DNA of 64,000 nt from Saccharicrinis sp963675435 (GCA_963675435.1 OY776216.1:496001-560000); one strand, 5' to 3'. Counted from the stretch's first letter, positions 17,025 to 26,303 are shown. Notes: a model not told the origin generated them from the letters alone. Made by a program: numbers and translations.

Positions 17025-17836
17025 GCATTTAACTTTTCCCCACAAAATTTACAATACTCAGCATCTCTGTCATGACCTTCTTGCAAACACGATGGACATA
17101 CCTGAGTAGTTGTATCTTTTGAAACTTTTGTTAATTCCGAAGTAACAATTCCTGTAGGAACAGCAATAATTGCATAACCCAAAATCATAACCAACCCAGC
17201 TAAAAACTGACCCAAAGCTGAAACCGGAGCAATATCTCCATAACCCACAGTTGTTAATGTTACCACAGCCCAATAAATGCTAATTGGTATACTGGTAAAA
17301 CCACTGGTTTCGTTTGACTCAACAATGTACATTAATGTACCAAGTATGGTAACAAGGATTAAAACTGTAAATAAAAATACACTGATTTTATTTCTACTGG
17401 CGATTAATGCTTTCCATAAATGAGAAGCTTCATTAATATATCTGGTCAATTTAAGTACTCTAAACACCCTTAATAATCTTAAAGATCGGAATACAACTAA
17501 CACATGAGTACCTGTAAAAATTAATCCAAGAAAAGAAGGAATTATGGCCAACAAATCAATGACTCCGAAAAAACTTAATGCATACTTTAAAGAACGTCTA
17601 ACCACCCATAATCGAACCAAATACTCTAATAAGAATGCATAAGTTACGATCCATTCCATAAAATAAAGATTCGAATAAAACACCTCTGACCTCCCGGGTA
17701 AGCTTTCTAACATTACTATTGTAATACTAAAAACAATAAGAAAAATGAGCGCTATATCAAAGATTTTACCGGCTCTAGTATCAGCTTCAAATATGATATC
17801 ATATAATTTCTTTTGGATTCGAAGTCTATCCTTCAT
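17021..17836 (-). CDS. Voltage-gated-type potassium channel with C-terminal zinc ribbon
   Basis: The protein has six transmembrane helices. Helix S4 carries regularly spaced arginines (FRSLRLLRVFRVLKLTR), and the pore loop reads TLTTVGYGDIAP, the potassium selectivity filter. After S6 there is a short cytoplasmic tail with two CxxC pairs, CPSC and CKFC, spaced like a zinc ribbon. That tail is an unusual addition to a Kv-like bacterial channel and may be a metal- or redox-sensing or partner-binding module. Length is 271 residues. It is a single gene, convergent with folA. Confidence 0.92.
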   Translation of the reverse strand: MKDRLRIQKKLYDIIFEADTRAGKIFDIALIFLIVFSITIVMLESLPGRSEVFYSNLYFMEWIVTYAFLLEYLVRLWVVRRSLKYALSFFGVIDLLAIIPSFLGLIFTGTHVLVVFRSLRLLRVFRVLKLTRYINEASHLWKALIASRNKISVFLFTVLILVTILGTLMYIVESNETSGFTSIPISIYWAVVTLTTVGYGDIAPVSALGQFLAGLVMILGYAIIAVPTGIVTSELTKVSKDTTTQVCPSCLQEGHDRDAEYCKFCGEKLNA

Positions 17837-17895
17837 AAATTGTATTATAATTCAATTAAAAATTTCTTGTTAATAAATCGCATCGTATATTTACT

Positions 17896-17903
17896 CAAAA
17901 TTA
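17896..17903 (-). promoter_or_regulatory. -7 promoter element (TAATTTTG on the minus strand)
   Basis: A perfect TAnnTTTG match on the minus strand lies about 60 bases upstream of the channel gene. It sits in the short divergent region shared with gmhA. Confidence 0.4.
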
Positions 17904-17912
17904 GAAACAATT

Positions 17913-18491
17913 ATGAGTATTAATACTATTAAGAATAATTTCCTTGAAGCTCAAAGAGTTTTAAACGATTTTATTACTAATGATAACAACTTTGCATTAT
18001 TAAAAGAAGCTGGAGATATTATGGTTGCAGCTCTTAAAAATGGAGGAAAGATTATTTCATGCGGAAATGGAGGATCAATGAGTGATGCAATGCATTTTGC
18101 TGAAGAACTTACCGGACGCTTTAGAGATGAAAGAAAAGGTCTGTCAGCAATCTCAATTTCTGACCCCTCACATATTACTTGTGTAGGTAATGATTATGGA
18201 TTTGATTATATTTTTTCAAGATATGTTGAAGCAGTCGGTAATACTGGTGATGTTCTTTTGGCAATAAGTACAAGTGGAAATTCAGCAAATGTTTTAAAAG
18301 CAGCTGAAGTTGCTAAAGAAAAAGGCATTAAGATAATTGCTCTTACTGGGAAAAGTGGTGGAAAATTAAAAGAAATTAGTGATATAGAATTAAGGATAAC
18401 ACACAATGGATATTCTGACAGAATTCAGGAAATACATATTCAGATCATTCATTCACTAATTCATTATATTGAACTTGAATATTTTAAATAA
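17913..18491 (+). CDS. gmhA: Sedoheptulose-7-phosphate isomerase
   Basis: The 192-residue SIS-domain protein carries the GmhA pattern SCGNGGSMSDAMHFAEELTGRF, then the SIS motif LLAISTSGNSANVLKAAEVAKEKG, and a C-terminal HIQIIHSLIHYIE helix with the His residues that bind metal in this family. GmhA makes D-glycero-D-manno-heptose 7-phosphate, the first step to the heptose of lipopolysaccharide core. No other heptose gene is adjacent. It is divergent from the channel gene and followed closely by a lipoprotein gene. Confidence 0.93.
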   Translation: MSINTIKNNFLEAQRVLNDFITNDNNFALLKEAGDIMVAALKNGGKIISCGNGGSMSDAMHFAEELTGRFRDERKGLSAISISDPSHITCVGNDYGFDYIFSRYVEAVGNTGDVLLAISTSGNSANVLKAAEVAKEKGIKIIALTGKSGGKLKEISDIELRITHNGYSDRIQEIHIQIIHSLIHYIELEYFK

Positions 18492-18514
18492 TAAATCTAT
18501 GTATTACAAAATAG

Positions 18515-19141
18515 ATGTGGTTATATATTAATAAATATTGTATCATATTATGTACTTTATTCTTTTTAACTTCCTGTTTTAAAGAAGACATAAGTAAAAT
18601 TTCTAATGAATATACATGGGAACCAGATGTATCTGTTCCCATTTTTGAAGACAGTTATTTTTTATCCGATTCAAACCTTCCAGAACCATTTACTTCCTAT
18701 TATCCTGATATTAACAGGGACATCACATTTTATAAAAACTTTGACTTAAATTTTAATAATCTATTTGAAGATACAGAGTATATACGTAATTTAAGTTTTA
18801 ATCTTGGTGTGAAAAATTATTTTCCTGCTGAAATTCATGTGCATATAGATTTCATGAAAAATCCTAATGAGTATATAAAAACTCTTGAAATAGATCCTGA
18901 AATCATTATACCAGCAGCATTAATAAATAATGAAGGAATAGTAACCAATAGTCATTTATTTTCACAACTAATCCCAATTGATATTAACGATGATAATATT
19001 ATTCTAAATACTGATTTTATTCGTTTAGTAATAAGAATAACTGATCGAGAAATATCTGATGCTATTATAGCAAACTTAAATAATTATTATTGCGACTGCA
19101 CTATTGGTATTAAAGCAGAACTAGAAGTTCCAATAAACTAA
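18515..19141 (+). CDS. Lipoprotein of unknown function
   Basis: The N-terminus is a lipoprotein signal: a hydrophobic stretch and the lipobox LTSC with the lipidated Cys at about residue 21. The mature part of about 188 residues is acidic and beta-strand rich and shows no enzyme motif. The downstream DUF5723 gene begins 10 bases after its stop, so the two are almost certainly co-transcribed. A lipoprotein that accompanies an outer-membrane barrel is a reasonable guess. I do not recognise the family. Confidence 0.75.
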   Translation: MWLYINKYCIILCTLFFLTSCFKEDISKISNEYTWEPDVSVPIFEDSYFLSDSNLPEPFTSYYPDINRDITFYKNFDLNFNNLFEDTEYIRNLSFNLGVKNYFPAEIHVHIDFMKNPNEYIKTLEIDPEIIIPAALINNEGIVTNSHLFSQLIPIDINDDNIILNTDFIRLVIRITDREISDAIIANLNNYYCDCTIGIKAELEVPIN

Positions 19142-19151
19142 TAATTTATAA

Positions 19152-20573
19152 ATGCTTAAATTTATTGTTCTAATACTATTAATATTTGTCCTTACTAAAG
19201 CTAGGACTCAACAGAACAATACTTTATTTTTAATGCACGAACTGCCTCAAGCAAACTTTGTAAATCCATCTGTACCTATTAATTGTAAATGGTTTATTGG
19301 AATGCCAATTTTTGGCTCCACTCATATCAATGCATATTCTTCGGGCTTTTCATTTAATGATTTATTTGATGAATTTAATGGCGATTCATTAAGTTTTAAT
19401 CCAGATCAAACCCTACATAAATTTAATAAGCTTGAACTTTTAGCTACTGAATTTCACATATCTCTTATTTCATTAGGCTATACGTATAAACAAAACTATT
19501 TTACTTTTTATATCAATGAAAAAATAAACACCTATCATACACTTTCAAAAAACGCTCTACTATTGGCCAATGAAGGTAACAGTCAGTTTATTGGACAAAA
19601 TACTCAAATGGATGGCACAAGAATTAATGCTGTACACTATAGAGAATATGCTTTAGGTTGGGCCAGAGAGATTAACGAAGATTTAGATATTGGTATTAGG
19701 GCTAAACTACTATTTGGTAAAGCAAATCTGTACACAAAATATTCCAACATGAACTTATATACCAACCCAATAAGCTACGCTCTAAATATGGTTGCTTCAG
19801 GTGAATTATACAGTTCATTCCCAATAGATGTTACTCCTAATGAGGAAGGTTATGTTGATGATATAGAAGATATAGATATTAAAGATATAGATATTAAAGA
19901 TTATCTTTTCAATAAACAAAATAAGGGTTTTGGTATCGATTTGGGTATGACATATAAATTAGATGAATTAACTACTATTTCTGCAAGTATATTAGATATT
20001 GGTTATATAAAATGGAATTCTGATGCAAACCAATTCCATTCTACAGGACAAATTGATATTACAGGAGAGACTTACAATGAAGGTTTAGACGACTTTGAAA
20101 CTATTAAAGACACTCTTTATAACGCTTTTAACCCTTATTTATACACATCTGCATATGCTTCTCCCCTTGTTCCAACTTTCTATGCAGGTATTGAAAGAAT
20201 AATACCCAACACATTAGATGTTGGTGCTATTTTTCATACTGAATTTTATAAAAAGAGGTGGCACCCATCATTAACTATCTCTGCAAATAAGCAATTTGGT
20301 AAGATACTTTCTACAGGAGTTTCATATACCTTACAAAATAAGCAAATAAATAATTTGGGGATTGGACTAGGCATAAAATTAGGTCCTGTTCATCTACATG
20401 CCTTGAGTGATAATATTCCAACCTTTTTAAATCTTGCAAATGCTCGAAATGTAAATGTAAGATTTGGTATTAGTTTCTTAAATGGATGCAAAGAAAGACA
20501 ATCTCGTGGTAACGGTTCATTACCATGCTTTGGTGACCCATATAACGCAGTTAAAAGCTCTAAAAGAAGATAA
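19152..20573 (+). CDS. DUF5723 family outer-membrane beta-barrel protein
   Basis: A signal peptide (about 1-19) precedes the family start QNNTLFLMHELPQANFVNPSVP. The body has repeated amphipathic strands with the pattern of FadL/PorV-like barrels found across Bacteroidota (DUF5723). Residues near 240 hold a short acidic repeat (DIDIKDIDIK) from a 15-bp tandem duplication. The last 25 residues are basic and cysteine-containing rather than ending in a typical barrel strand. The gene pairs with the upstream lipoprotein gene and ends at a hairpin. Its cargo or role is not known. Confidence 0.8.
   Translation: MLKFIVLILLIFVLTKARTQQNNTLFLMHELPQANFVNPSVPINCKWFIGMPIFGSTHINAYSSGFSFNDLFDEFNGDSLSFNPDQTLHKFNKLELLATEFHISLISLGYTYKQNYFTFYINEKINTYHTLSKNALLLANEGNSQFIGQNTQMDGTRINAVHYREYALGWAREINEDLDIGIRAKLLFGKANLYTKYSNMNLYTNPISYALNMVASGELYSSFPIDVTPNEEGYVDDIEDIDIKDIDIKDYLFNKQNKGFGIDLGMTYKLDELTTISASILDIGYIKWNSDANQFHSTGQIDITGETYNEGLDDFETIKDTLYNAFNPYLYTSAYASPLVPTFYAGIERIIPNTLDVGAIFHTEFYKKRWHPSLTISANKQFGKILSTGVSYTLQNKQINNLGIGLGIKLGPVHLHALSDNIPTFLNLANARNVNVRFGISFLNGCKERQSRGNGSLPCFGDPYNAVKSSKRR
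19869..19898 (+). repeat. 15-bp unit repeated twice in tandem inside the DUF5723 gene
   Basis: The unit GATATAGATATTAAA occurs twice without a gap, preceded by a partial copy. It adds five residues per unit and keeps the frame, so it can vary protein length but not switch the gene off. Confidence 0.7.
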
Positions 20574-20577
20574 AAAA

Positions 20578-20600
20578 AGGATGTCCTACTAGAACATCCT
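20578..20600 (-). terminator. Terminator hairpin of the atp operon
   Basis: A 7-bp stem (AGGATGT/ACATCCT) has a 9-base loop. A run of A on its left becomes the U tract on the minus strand, so it ends the atp transcript after atpG. Confidence 0.8.
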
Positions 20601-20625
20601 CGTATATTAAATTTAATAAATAATT

Positions 20626-21501
20626 CTATTTAGAAAGAGCCTCAGCTCCACCAACAATTTCAAGAATTTCATTTGTTATTGCAGTCTGACGAGCTTTATT
20701 ATAACTCAATTCCAGATCTCCGATTAATTCAGTTGCATTGTCCGTAGCTTTATGCATTGATGTCATCCTGGCCCCATGTTCCGAAGCAATAGAATCAAGA
20801 ATGGTTCTGAAAAACATTGTTTTCAAACTTAAAGGAACCATTTCATTCATGATTACCTCCTGTTCTGGTTCATAAATATAATCAGTTGAGTAAGAATTTT
20901 CTATTTCAGGAAACACCAATGGTAAAAACTGAGAAACACTTACATTTTGTACTGCAGCGTTAATAAACTCATTATATACCAATATGACTCTATCGTATTT
21001 ATGTTCCAAAAAATCAGAAATCAACTCATCAGAAATTTTCTCTACAGAATTAAAATGTATGTCATTATAAATATCATTAAATTCTTTTACACAATTTATT
21101 CCTGTTGATTTTAATAGTTTTTCTCCTTGTTTACCAATAGAAATAACATCAATAAATCCATTTTTAAAATGAGAAGAGTATTCATGCCTGACAATTCTAT
21201 TTACTTCTTTGACAATACTTGAATTAAAAGCTCCACACAACCCCCTATTCGAAGTAACCATTACAACTAAAACTCTATCAGCCTCACGTTTTTCTGCTAA
21301 GGGGATAAACTGACCGCTTTCCCTTGCATTAAATAATTCAAAAATGATATCACTCATCTTTTCAGCATATGGCCTGATCTGAACAATGTCATCCTGTGCT
21401 TTTTTTAATTTAGCAGCAGAAACCATTTTCATAGCACTGGTCACTTGTCGAGTTGTTTTAACCGAATCAATGCGGGTTTTTATGTCTTTTAAACTTGGCA
21501 T
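20626..21501 (-). CDS. atpG: F1F0 ATP synthase gamma subunit
   Basis: The gamma subunit is the central rotor shaft. The conserved N-terminal helix (LKDIKTRIDSVKTTRQVTSAMKMVSAAKLKKAQ) and the C-terminal helix (EHGARMTSMHKATDNATELIGDLELSYNKARQTAITNEILEIVGGAEAL) that together make the coiled-coil shaft are both complete. The middle Rossmann-like part has VMVTSNRGLCGAFN. Length 291 is usual. It is the last gene of the minus-strand atp run and is not followed by atpD or atpC, which usually come next in many bacteria. Confidence 0.97.
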   Translation of the reverse strand: MPSLKDIKTRIDSVKTTRQVTSAMKMVSAAKLKKAQDDIVQIRPYAEKMSDIIFELFNARESGQFIPLAEKREADRVLVVMVTSNRGLCGAFNSSIVKEVNRIVRHEYSSHFKNGFIDVISIGKQGEKLLKSTGINCVKEFNDIYNDIHFNSVEKISDELISDFLEHKYDRVILVYNEFINAAVQNVSVSQFLPLVFPEIENSYSTDYIYEPEQEVIMNEMVPLSLKTMFFRTILDSIASEHGARMTSMHKATDNATELIGDLELSYNKARQTAITNEILEIVGGAEALSK

Positions 21502-21509
21502 TGTACTTT

Positions 21510-23102
21510 CTAATTTTCGTCATCAACCACTGCAAATCTACGAGCTACATCAGCAGCAACTTCTTTTAATATTGCAGTTTCTTTATCAGATATATTTCCT
21601 TTACCTAGTGTATCAAAAATATCCATATATCGCATCTCCAAATCATCAATAAAGCTCTTTTCAAACTCTTTAATCTTATCAACAGGAACATCGGATAATA
21701 AACCTTGCGTTCCACAATAAATTAAAGCCACTTGATGAGCCACGTTCACCGGAGAATATTGAGGTTGCTTCAGTAATTCAACGTTTTTTCTACCTTTATC
21801 CAAAACAGCTTTTGTTGCTGGGTCTAAATCTGATCCAAATTTAGAAAAGGCCTCTAATTCTCTATATTGTGCCTGGTCTAATTTTAAAGTACCAGCCACT
21901 TTTTTCATTGACTTAATCTGCGCGCTACCCCCTACCCTAGATACAGAAATACCAACATTAATGGCAGGTCTGATACCGGAATTAAACAAATTACCTTCAA
22001 GGAAAATTTGTCCATCTGTAATAGAAATTACATTTGTAGGTATATATGCAGATACGTCACCAGCCTGCGTTTCAATAATTGGTAAGGCAGTAAGTGAACC
22101 ACCTCCTTTAACCTTTCCTTTTATTGATTCAGGAAGATCATTCATTGTCGCTGCAATTTCATCAGAATCTATCACCTTAGCTGCTCTTTCTAATAAGCGT
22201 GAGTGAAGATAAAATACATCTCCAGGATAAGCTTCCCTTCCTGGTGGGCGACGCAATAATAACGACACCTCACGATAAGATACAGCCTGCTTTGATAAAT
22301 CATCATAAACAATTAATGCAGCACGTCCGGTATCTCTAAAATACTCACCCAATGCAGTACCTGTAAAAGGTGCATAAAATTGCATTGCGGCAGGATCAGC
22401 AGCAGTAGAAGAAACTACTGTTGTATATTTCATGGCTCCATACTTTTCAAGAGTATTAACAATTTGAGCCACTGTTGATCCCTTTTGACCGACTGCAACA
22501 TATATACAATATACAGGATTACCTTTTTCGTAATTTTCTTTTTGATTGATTATGGTATCTATGGCAATAGCTGTTTTCCCTGTCTGACGGTCACCAATAA
22601 TTAATTCTCTCTGACCTCTACCTATTGGAATCATCGAATCTACCGCTTTTAAACCTGTTTGCATAGGTTCTTTAACCGGCTGACGAAAAATCACTCCTGG
22701 TGCTTTTCTTTCTAATGGCACCTCAAATAATTCACCCTCTATACTACCTTTTCCATCAATTGGATCTCCATTAGTATTTATCACCCTACCAAGCATTCCT
22801 TCACCTACATTAACAGAGGCAATACGTCCAGTCCTTTTAACCACATCGCCTTCCTTAATATTATGAGTGGCACCCAGTAAAACAACACCAACATTATCCT
22901 GTTCTAAATTTAGAACAATTCCTTTACAAGACTCAAACTCAACGAGCTCATTAGCCCTAACATTCTGCAGTCCGTAAATTCTAGCAATACCATCACCAAC
23001 TTGAAGAACAGTACCTACTTCTTCTAAGTTTGTATTGCTTGTATAACCTTCAATCTGCTTTTTTAATAATTCCGAAACTTCGGCAGGTTTTATATTTTCC
23101 AT
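21510..23102 (-). CDS. atpA: F1F0 ATP synthase alpha subunit
   Basis: The regulatory nucleotide-binding subunit of F1. The Walker A motif is GDRQTGKTAIAID, and the region GRAALIVYDDLSKQAVSYREVSLLLRRPPGREAYPGDVFYLHSRLLERAAK is the alpha-subunit signature. Another conserved stretch is QFSKFGSDLD-like (AFSKFGSDLD). Length 530 is slightly longer than E. coli because of a longer C-terminal end. It lies between atpH and atpG with 24 and 8 base gaps. Confidence 0.98.
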   Translation of the reverse strand: MENIKPAEVSELLKKQIEGYTSNTNLEEVGTVLQVGDGIARIYGLQNVRANELVEFESCKGIVLNLEQDNVGVVLLGATHNIKEGDVVKRTGRIASVNVGEGMLGRVINTNGDPIDGKGSIEGELFEVPLERKAPGVIFRQPVKEPMQTGLKAVDSMIPIGRGQRELIIGDRQTGKTAIAIDTIINQKENYEKGNPVYCIYVAVGQKGSTVAQIVNTLEKYGAMKYTTVVSSTAADPAAMQFYAPFTGTALGEYFRDTGRAALIVYDDLSKQAVSYREVSLLLRRPPGREAYPGDVFYLHSRLLERAAKVIDSDEIAATMNDLPESIKGKVKGGGSLTALPIIETQAGDVSAYIPTNVISITDGQIFLEGNLFNSGIRPAINVGISVSRVGGSAQIKSMKKVAGTLKLDQAQYRELEAFSKFGSDLDPATKAVLDKGRKNVELLKQPQYSPVNVAHQVALIYCGTQGLLSDVPVDKIKEFEKSFIDDLEMRYMDIFDTLGKGNISDKETAILKEVAADVARRFAVVDDEN

Positions 23103-23126
23103 TGGTACATTTTTAACCAGTAGTAA

Positions 23127-23663
23127 CTAACTTAACAGCTTACGCTTTAATGCTTTTAATTTGTTGAATATACTAACATCTAACATTTTACCATCTACCA
23201 TCAAGATAAATCCTCCAATAAGATATTCTCTAATGTTTACATTCAACTCAATTTTTGCATTTAATTCTTTTTCAAGCAATATTTTGATGTTATCAATATA
23301 TTCATCTGATAATTGGAATGCTGTAAAAAGAGTAACTGTTTTTAATCCTGTTTGTTTTTTATAAAAATCAACAAAATTACGGGCAATATCCGACAAAAAT
23401 TCTTCACGTTTATTATCTATAAGAACATTTAGAAAATTCATCGTTATTTCACTGATGTATTTTTCAAAGATGGATTGAAAAACTTTTTTCTTTTCATTAG
23501 GAGAAATGACCGGACTTTTTAATATTTCAGTAAATGACGGTACATTTGAACATTGACTGCCCAATAAAACCATATCATGATATATTTGTTCTACCAAATT
23601 TTTCTCCTGACTAAGTCCGAATATAGCTTTTGCGTACCTAACAGAAATTAAACTATGATCCAT
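23127..23663 (-). CDS. atpH: F1F0 ATP synthase delta subunit
   Basis: This 178-residue subunit links F1 to the peripheral stalk (OSCP). It has the N-terminal helical bundle (SLISVRYAKAIFGLSQE) and the C-terminal signature ELNAKIELNVNIREYLIGGFILMVDGKMLDVSIFNKLKALKRKL. The order atpF-atpH-atpA is conserved. Confidence 0.93.
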   Translation of the reverse strand: MDHSLISVRYAKAIFGLSQEKNLVEQIYHDMVLLGSQCSNVPSFTEILKSPVISPNEKKKVFQSIFEKYISEITMNFLNVLIDNKREEFLSDIARNFVDFYKKQTGLKTVTLFTAFQLSDEYIDNIKILLEKELNAKIELNVNIREYLIGGFILMVDGKMLDVSIFNKLKALKRKLLS

Positions 23664-23677
23664 CCTATCTCCCGTGA

Positions 23678-24175
23678 TTAATTAAAATTTACATTTTCTA
23701 AATACCTATCGATAATTTCTTTCTGCTTAATATTAGGTTTCAATTCTGATTCCAGAATAAGACTTGCAATATCAATAGAAATTTCAGCAACTTGTGTTTT
23801 TAATTCTTTAATAGCGGCATTTTTTTCCGCCTGAATTTGTTTACGAGCTGAATCAATAAGTCGGTTAGCTTCATTTTGAGCGGTAGTCCGTGCATCACTT
23901 AGGATCTTATCTTTTAACTCTCGTGTTTCTTTAATAATCTCATCACGCTCATTCTTTGTAGAATCCATCATTTCCTGACGCACTTTAACTAGGTCTTCTA
24001 CTTCTGTTTTGGCTCTCTCTGCTGCTTGCAATGAAGCCTCAATTGTTTCTTCTCTAACTTTAAGTGCATGCAGAATAGGTCCCCATGCATACTTTCTTAG
24101 CAAAAAAACAAGTATACCAAAAGAGAGTGTAGTCCAAAAGACTAATCCAGGATCTGGTTGTAATAAAAAATCCAT
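23678..24175 (-). CDS. atpF: F1F0 ATP synthase b subunit
   Basis: A single N-terminal membrane helix (about residues 10-27) carries the family start LVFWTTLSFGILVFLLRKYAWGPIL. A long charged coiled coil follows (residues 35-145), which forms the peripheral stalk dimer. Length 165 is typical. It lies 15 bases upstream of atpH on the minus strand. Confidence 0.95.
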   Translation of the reverse strand: MDFLLQPDPGLVFWTTLSFGILVFLLRKYAWGPILHALKVREETIEASLQAAERAKTEVEDLVKVRQEMMDSTKNERDEIIKETRELKDKILSDARTTAQNEANRLIDSARKQIQAEKNAAIKELKTQVAEISIDIASLILESELKPNIKQKEIIDRYLENVNFN

Positions 24176-24202
24176 CCTTTAAACTTTAATTACTCCAAAT
24201 GT

Positions 24203-24403
24203 TTAACCGTTAATCATTGCAATTACAATAGCAAATAAAGCTACACCTTCAATCAAAGCAGCAGCAATAAGCATTGCAGTTTGTAATTTTGACAATATTT
24301 CTGGTTGTCGAGCCATAGCTTCCATTGCACCTTTACCTAAAAGTCCAATACCTAAACCAGCTCCAATAACTATAAGTCCTAAACCTAAAGCAGTAGTTGT
24401 CAT
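24203..24403 (-). CDS. atpE: F1F0 ATP synthase c subunit
   Basis: This is the two-helix proteolipid that makes the membrane rotor ring. Helix 1 has the GxGxGxxG packing motif (GAGLGIGLLGKG), the loop is ARQPE, and helix 2 carries the ion-binding Glu in AALIEGVALFAIV. The residues of sodium-binding c subunits (a Gln in helix 1, Ser/Thr after the Glu) are absent, which favours proton coupling. The protein is short (66 residues), near the lower end for the family, but both helices are complete. Confidence 0.95.
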   Translation of the reverse strand: MTTTALGLGLIVIGAGLGIGLLGKGAMEAMARQPEILSKLQTAMLIAAALIEGVALFAIVIAMING

Positions 24404-24436
24404 AATATTTTATTTTTTAATTAAACTAGTATTTTA

Positions 24437-25522
24437 TTAATGTTCTTCACTTTGTACAGCCATACCAATAAATAAGGCAGATAATAATGTAAAAATATAA
24501 GCCTGTAAAAGAGCCACAAACAATTCAAGAATTGACATGACCACAGATAATGCAATAGATGCCGGAGAAACCCAAACATTTTGCAAAATAAAGATAAGAG
24601 ATACTAAACTAATAATAATGATATGTCCAGCTGTAATATTAGCCATTAAACGAATCATTAAAGCAAAAGGTTTAGTAAATAACCCAATAATTTCAACAGG
24701 TATTAATATAATTTTTACAACAGAAGGAATTCCTGGAGCCAATAAAGTATGCTTCCAGTAACTTCTACTTCCATTAATATTTGTTACTAAAAATGTTATT
24801 ATGGCTAACACCATGGTAACCGAAATATTACCTGTAAAGTTGCTTCCTCCAGGAAAAAACGGAATCAAACCGATCATGTTATTAATCCAAATAAAGAAAA
24901 ATAACGTTAATAGATATGGCACAAATTTATTAGCTTTTTCTTTACCAATCTGATCAATAATAATATCATCTTTTATAAATAATATTATTGGTTCAAAAAA
25001 TGATTGCACACCCTTAGGACGCTTTGGTGTACCATTATATTTTTTAGCAATATAAATAAAAAGCCATAGCAGTAAAACAATTGATAACCACATTGACCAT
25101 ACATTTTTTGTCAATGAAAAATCCCATGGTTTCGAATTGCTAATATGTCCATTCTCATCTTCAGTAATAGTACCTTTAGCATCTGTATTATAAATGGTTC
25201 CATGTTGATAAAGGAAATAACTACCTTTATCTTCTGCAACTTTGGTACGATGATCAAAACGCGAATACAGAAAGAAATGAAATTTACCTTGATTTATTAA
25301 TATAATTGGTAAAGGTATTTCAATATCAACTTTTTCCTCTCCTTCACCCCAAGAAACAACATGCCACACATGAGCGTTGGATATATGATGCTCAATAACA
25401 ACTGTTGGATCAAACTTTGCTGTATTATTTTCATCCTCTGCTTTGATTTCTGAATGTTCAGATGCAACCAAAGGTGATAAGGAAATTAATGAAAATAATA
25501 TAATTCCTAATACACGTTTCAT
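24437..25522 (-). CDS. atpB: F1F0 ATP synthase a subunit with N-terminal signal peptide
   Basis: The start at 25522 (MKRVLGIILFSLISL) was chosen over an upstream in-frame ATG at 25558, which would overlap the neighbouring gene and place twelve residues before a clear signal peptide. The first 20 residues are a signal sequence, followed by a periplasmic extension of about 130 residues, a feature of Bacteroidota a subunits. The membrane part begins near residue 145. It contains the stator arginine segment KPFALMIRLMANITAGHIII and the C-terminal FVALLQAYIFTLLSALFIGMA. It forms the proton half-channels facing the c ring. Confidence 0.93.
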   Translation of the reverse strand: MKRVLGIILFSLISLSPLVASEHSEIKAEDENNTAKFDPTVVIEHHISNAHVWHVVSWGEGEEKVDIEIPLPIILINQGKFHFFLYSRFDHRTKVAEDKGSYFLYQHGTIYNTDAKGTITEDENGHISNSKPWDFSLTKNVWSMWLSIVLLLWLFIYIAKKYNGTPKRPKGVQSFFEPIILFIKDDIIIDQIGKEKANKFVPYLLTLFFFIWINNMIGLIPFFPGGSNFTGNISVTMVLAIITFLVTNINGSRSYWKHTLLAPGIPSVVKIILIPVEIIGLFTKPFALMIRLMANITAGHIIIISLVSLIFILQNVWVSPASIALSVVMSILELFVALLQAYIFTLLSALFIGMAVQSEEH

Positions 25523-25538
25523 AAATGTAAAATCAACT

Positions 25539-25919
25539 TCATTTTTGAATATAACCAACTACTTTTTTTGTAGAGTAAATCAAATGCATAAAATAGTTAG
25601 TCATAAAAACGATTAATACGTGATGCTCATGGTCATCTGAATAATCAACTAAAAGAAGAATAAATAATGCTGCCACAATCATTTTTATTCCAATAAATCC
25701 CATGATTATAAAAACTACATAATCAGGGATTAATTCTACCAGGTACTTAGAAATAAAAATAATTCCACCGAACAGAAGTACACAAAAAATTTGAATAATA
25801 TTTACTTCAGCAAATAAATTTTCGTGAAAATATTTAGCCAATAGAAAATTAAACAAATATACTATAAGTGCAAAAGTTACAAACTTTCTTATTTCAATAA
25901 ATAATTTTTTATTAATCAC
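25539..25919 (-). CDS. Small four-helix membrane protein of the atp operon
   Basis: This 126-residue protein has four hydrophobic helices (about 12-30, 40-60, 66-92, 100-115) and an acidic-histidine loop (DYSDDHEHH). Position between bactofilin and atpB, with 3- and 16-base gaps, suggests a role in ATP synthase assembly like AtpI. The sequence lacks a clear AtpI or AtpZ motif. In many Bacteroidota a short AtpZ gene also lies here; no such gene fits in the available gap. Confidence 0.65.
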   Translation of the reverse strand: MINKKLFIEIRKFVTFALIVYLFNFLLAKYFHENLFAEVNIIQIFCVLLFGGIIFISKYLVELIPDYVVFIIMGFIGIKMIVAALFILLLVDYSDDHEHHVLIVFMTNYFMHLIYSTKKVVGYIQK

Positions 25920-25922
25920 TTA

Positions 25923-26303
25923 TTACTTTTTTGGACTTGATGTTGGTTGGGAATTTTCAGCTTTTCCTCCCATCTCACATTTCCCGGTAAATATAGCTCC
26001 TGGTTCAATGGTTAATTTAGCCGTTATTATATCTCCAATTAATTTTGAAGTAGCTTTAAGTGATAAAAGCTCACTTACTAAAATCTTACCTTCAATACCA
26101 CCAGAAACTTCAGAATTTGCACAATTAATTTCTCCTTTAACTCTTCCGTTCGGTCCAATAACGACTTTTCCTTTTGAAAGTATGTTACCTTCAATTTCAC
26201 CATCGATTCTGATATCTCCATTAGTTTCAATGTTTCCAGATATTTTTGTTCCTGAACCAATCATGTTAGGTAACTTATTTTCCGGTTCGTATGATTTAGC
26301 CAT
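25923..26303 (-). CDS. Bactofilin (polymer-forming cytoskeletal protein)
   Basis: The protein has 126 residues. The central part (about 15-110) is a right-handed beta helix with the bactofilin pattern of short repeats: GTKISGNIETNGDIRIDGEIEGNI, then KVVIGPNGRVKGEI and so on. The ends are short and disordered, with a Ser/Pro/Lys tail. Bactofilins form nucleotide-free filaments involved in cell shape and stalk growth. It is the first gene of the atp transcription unit, an association known from other Bacteroidota, with a 3-base gap to the next gene. Confidence 0.9.
   Translation of the reverse strand: MAKSYEPENKLPNMIGSGTKISGNIETNGDIRIDGEIEGNILSKGKVVIGPNGRVKGEINCANSEVSGGIEGKILVSELLSLKATSKLIGDIITAKLTIEPGAIFTGKCEMGGKAENSQPTSSPKK

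Noticed and set aside
19869..19898. Possible phase-variable repeat in the DUF5723 gene
   Set aside because: The unit is 15 bp, a multiple of three, so slippage cannot shift the frame.
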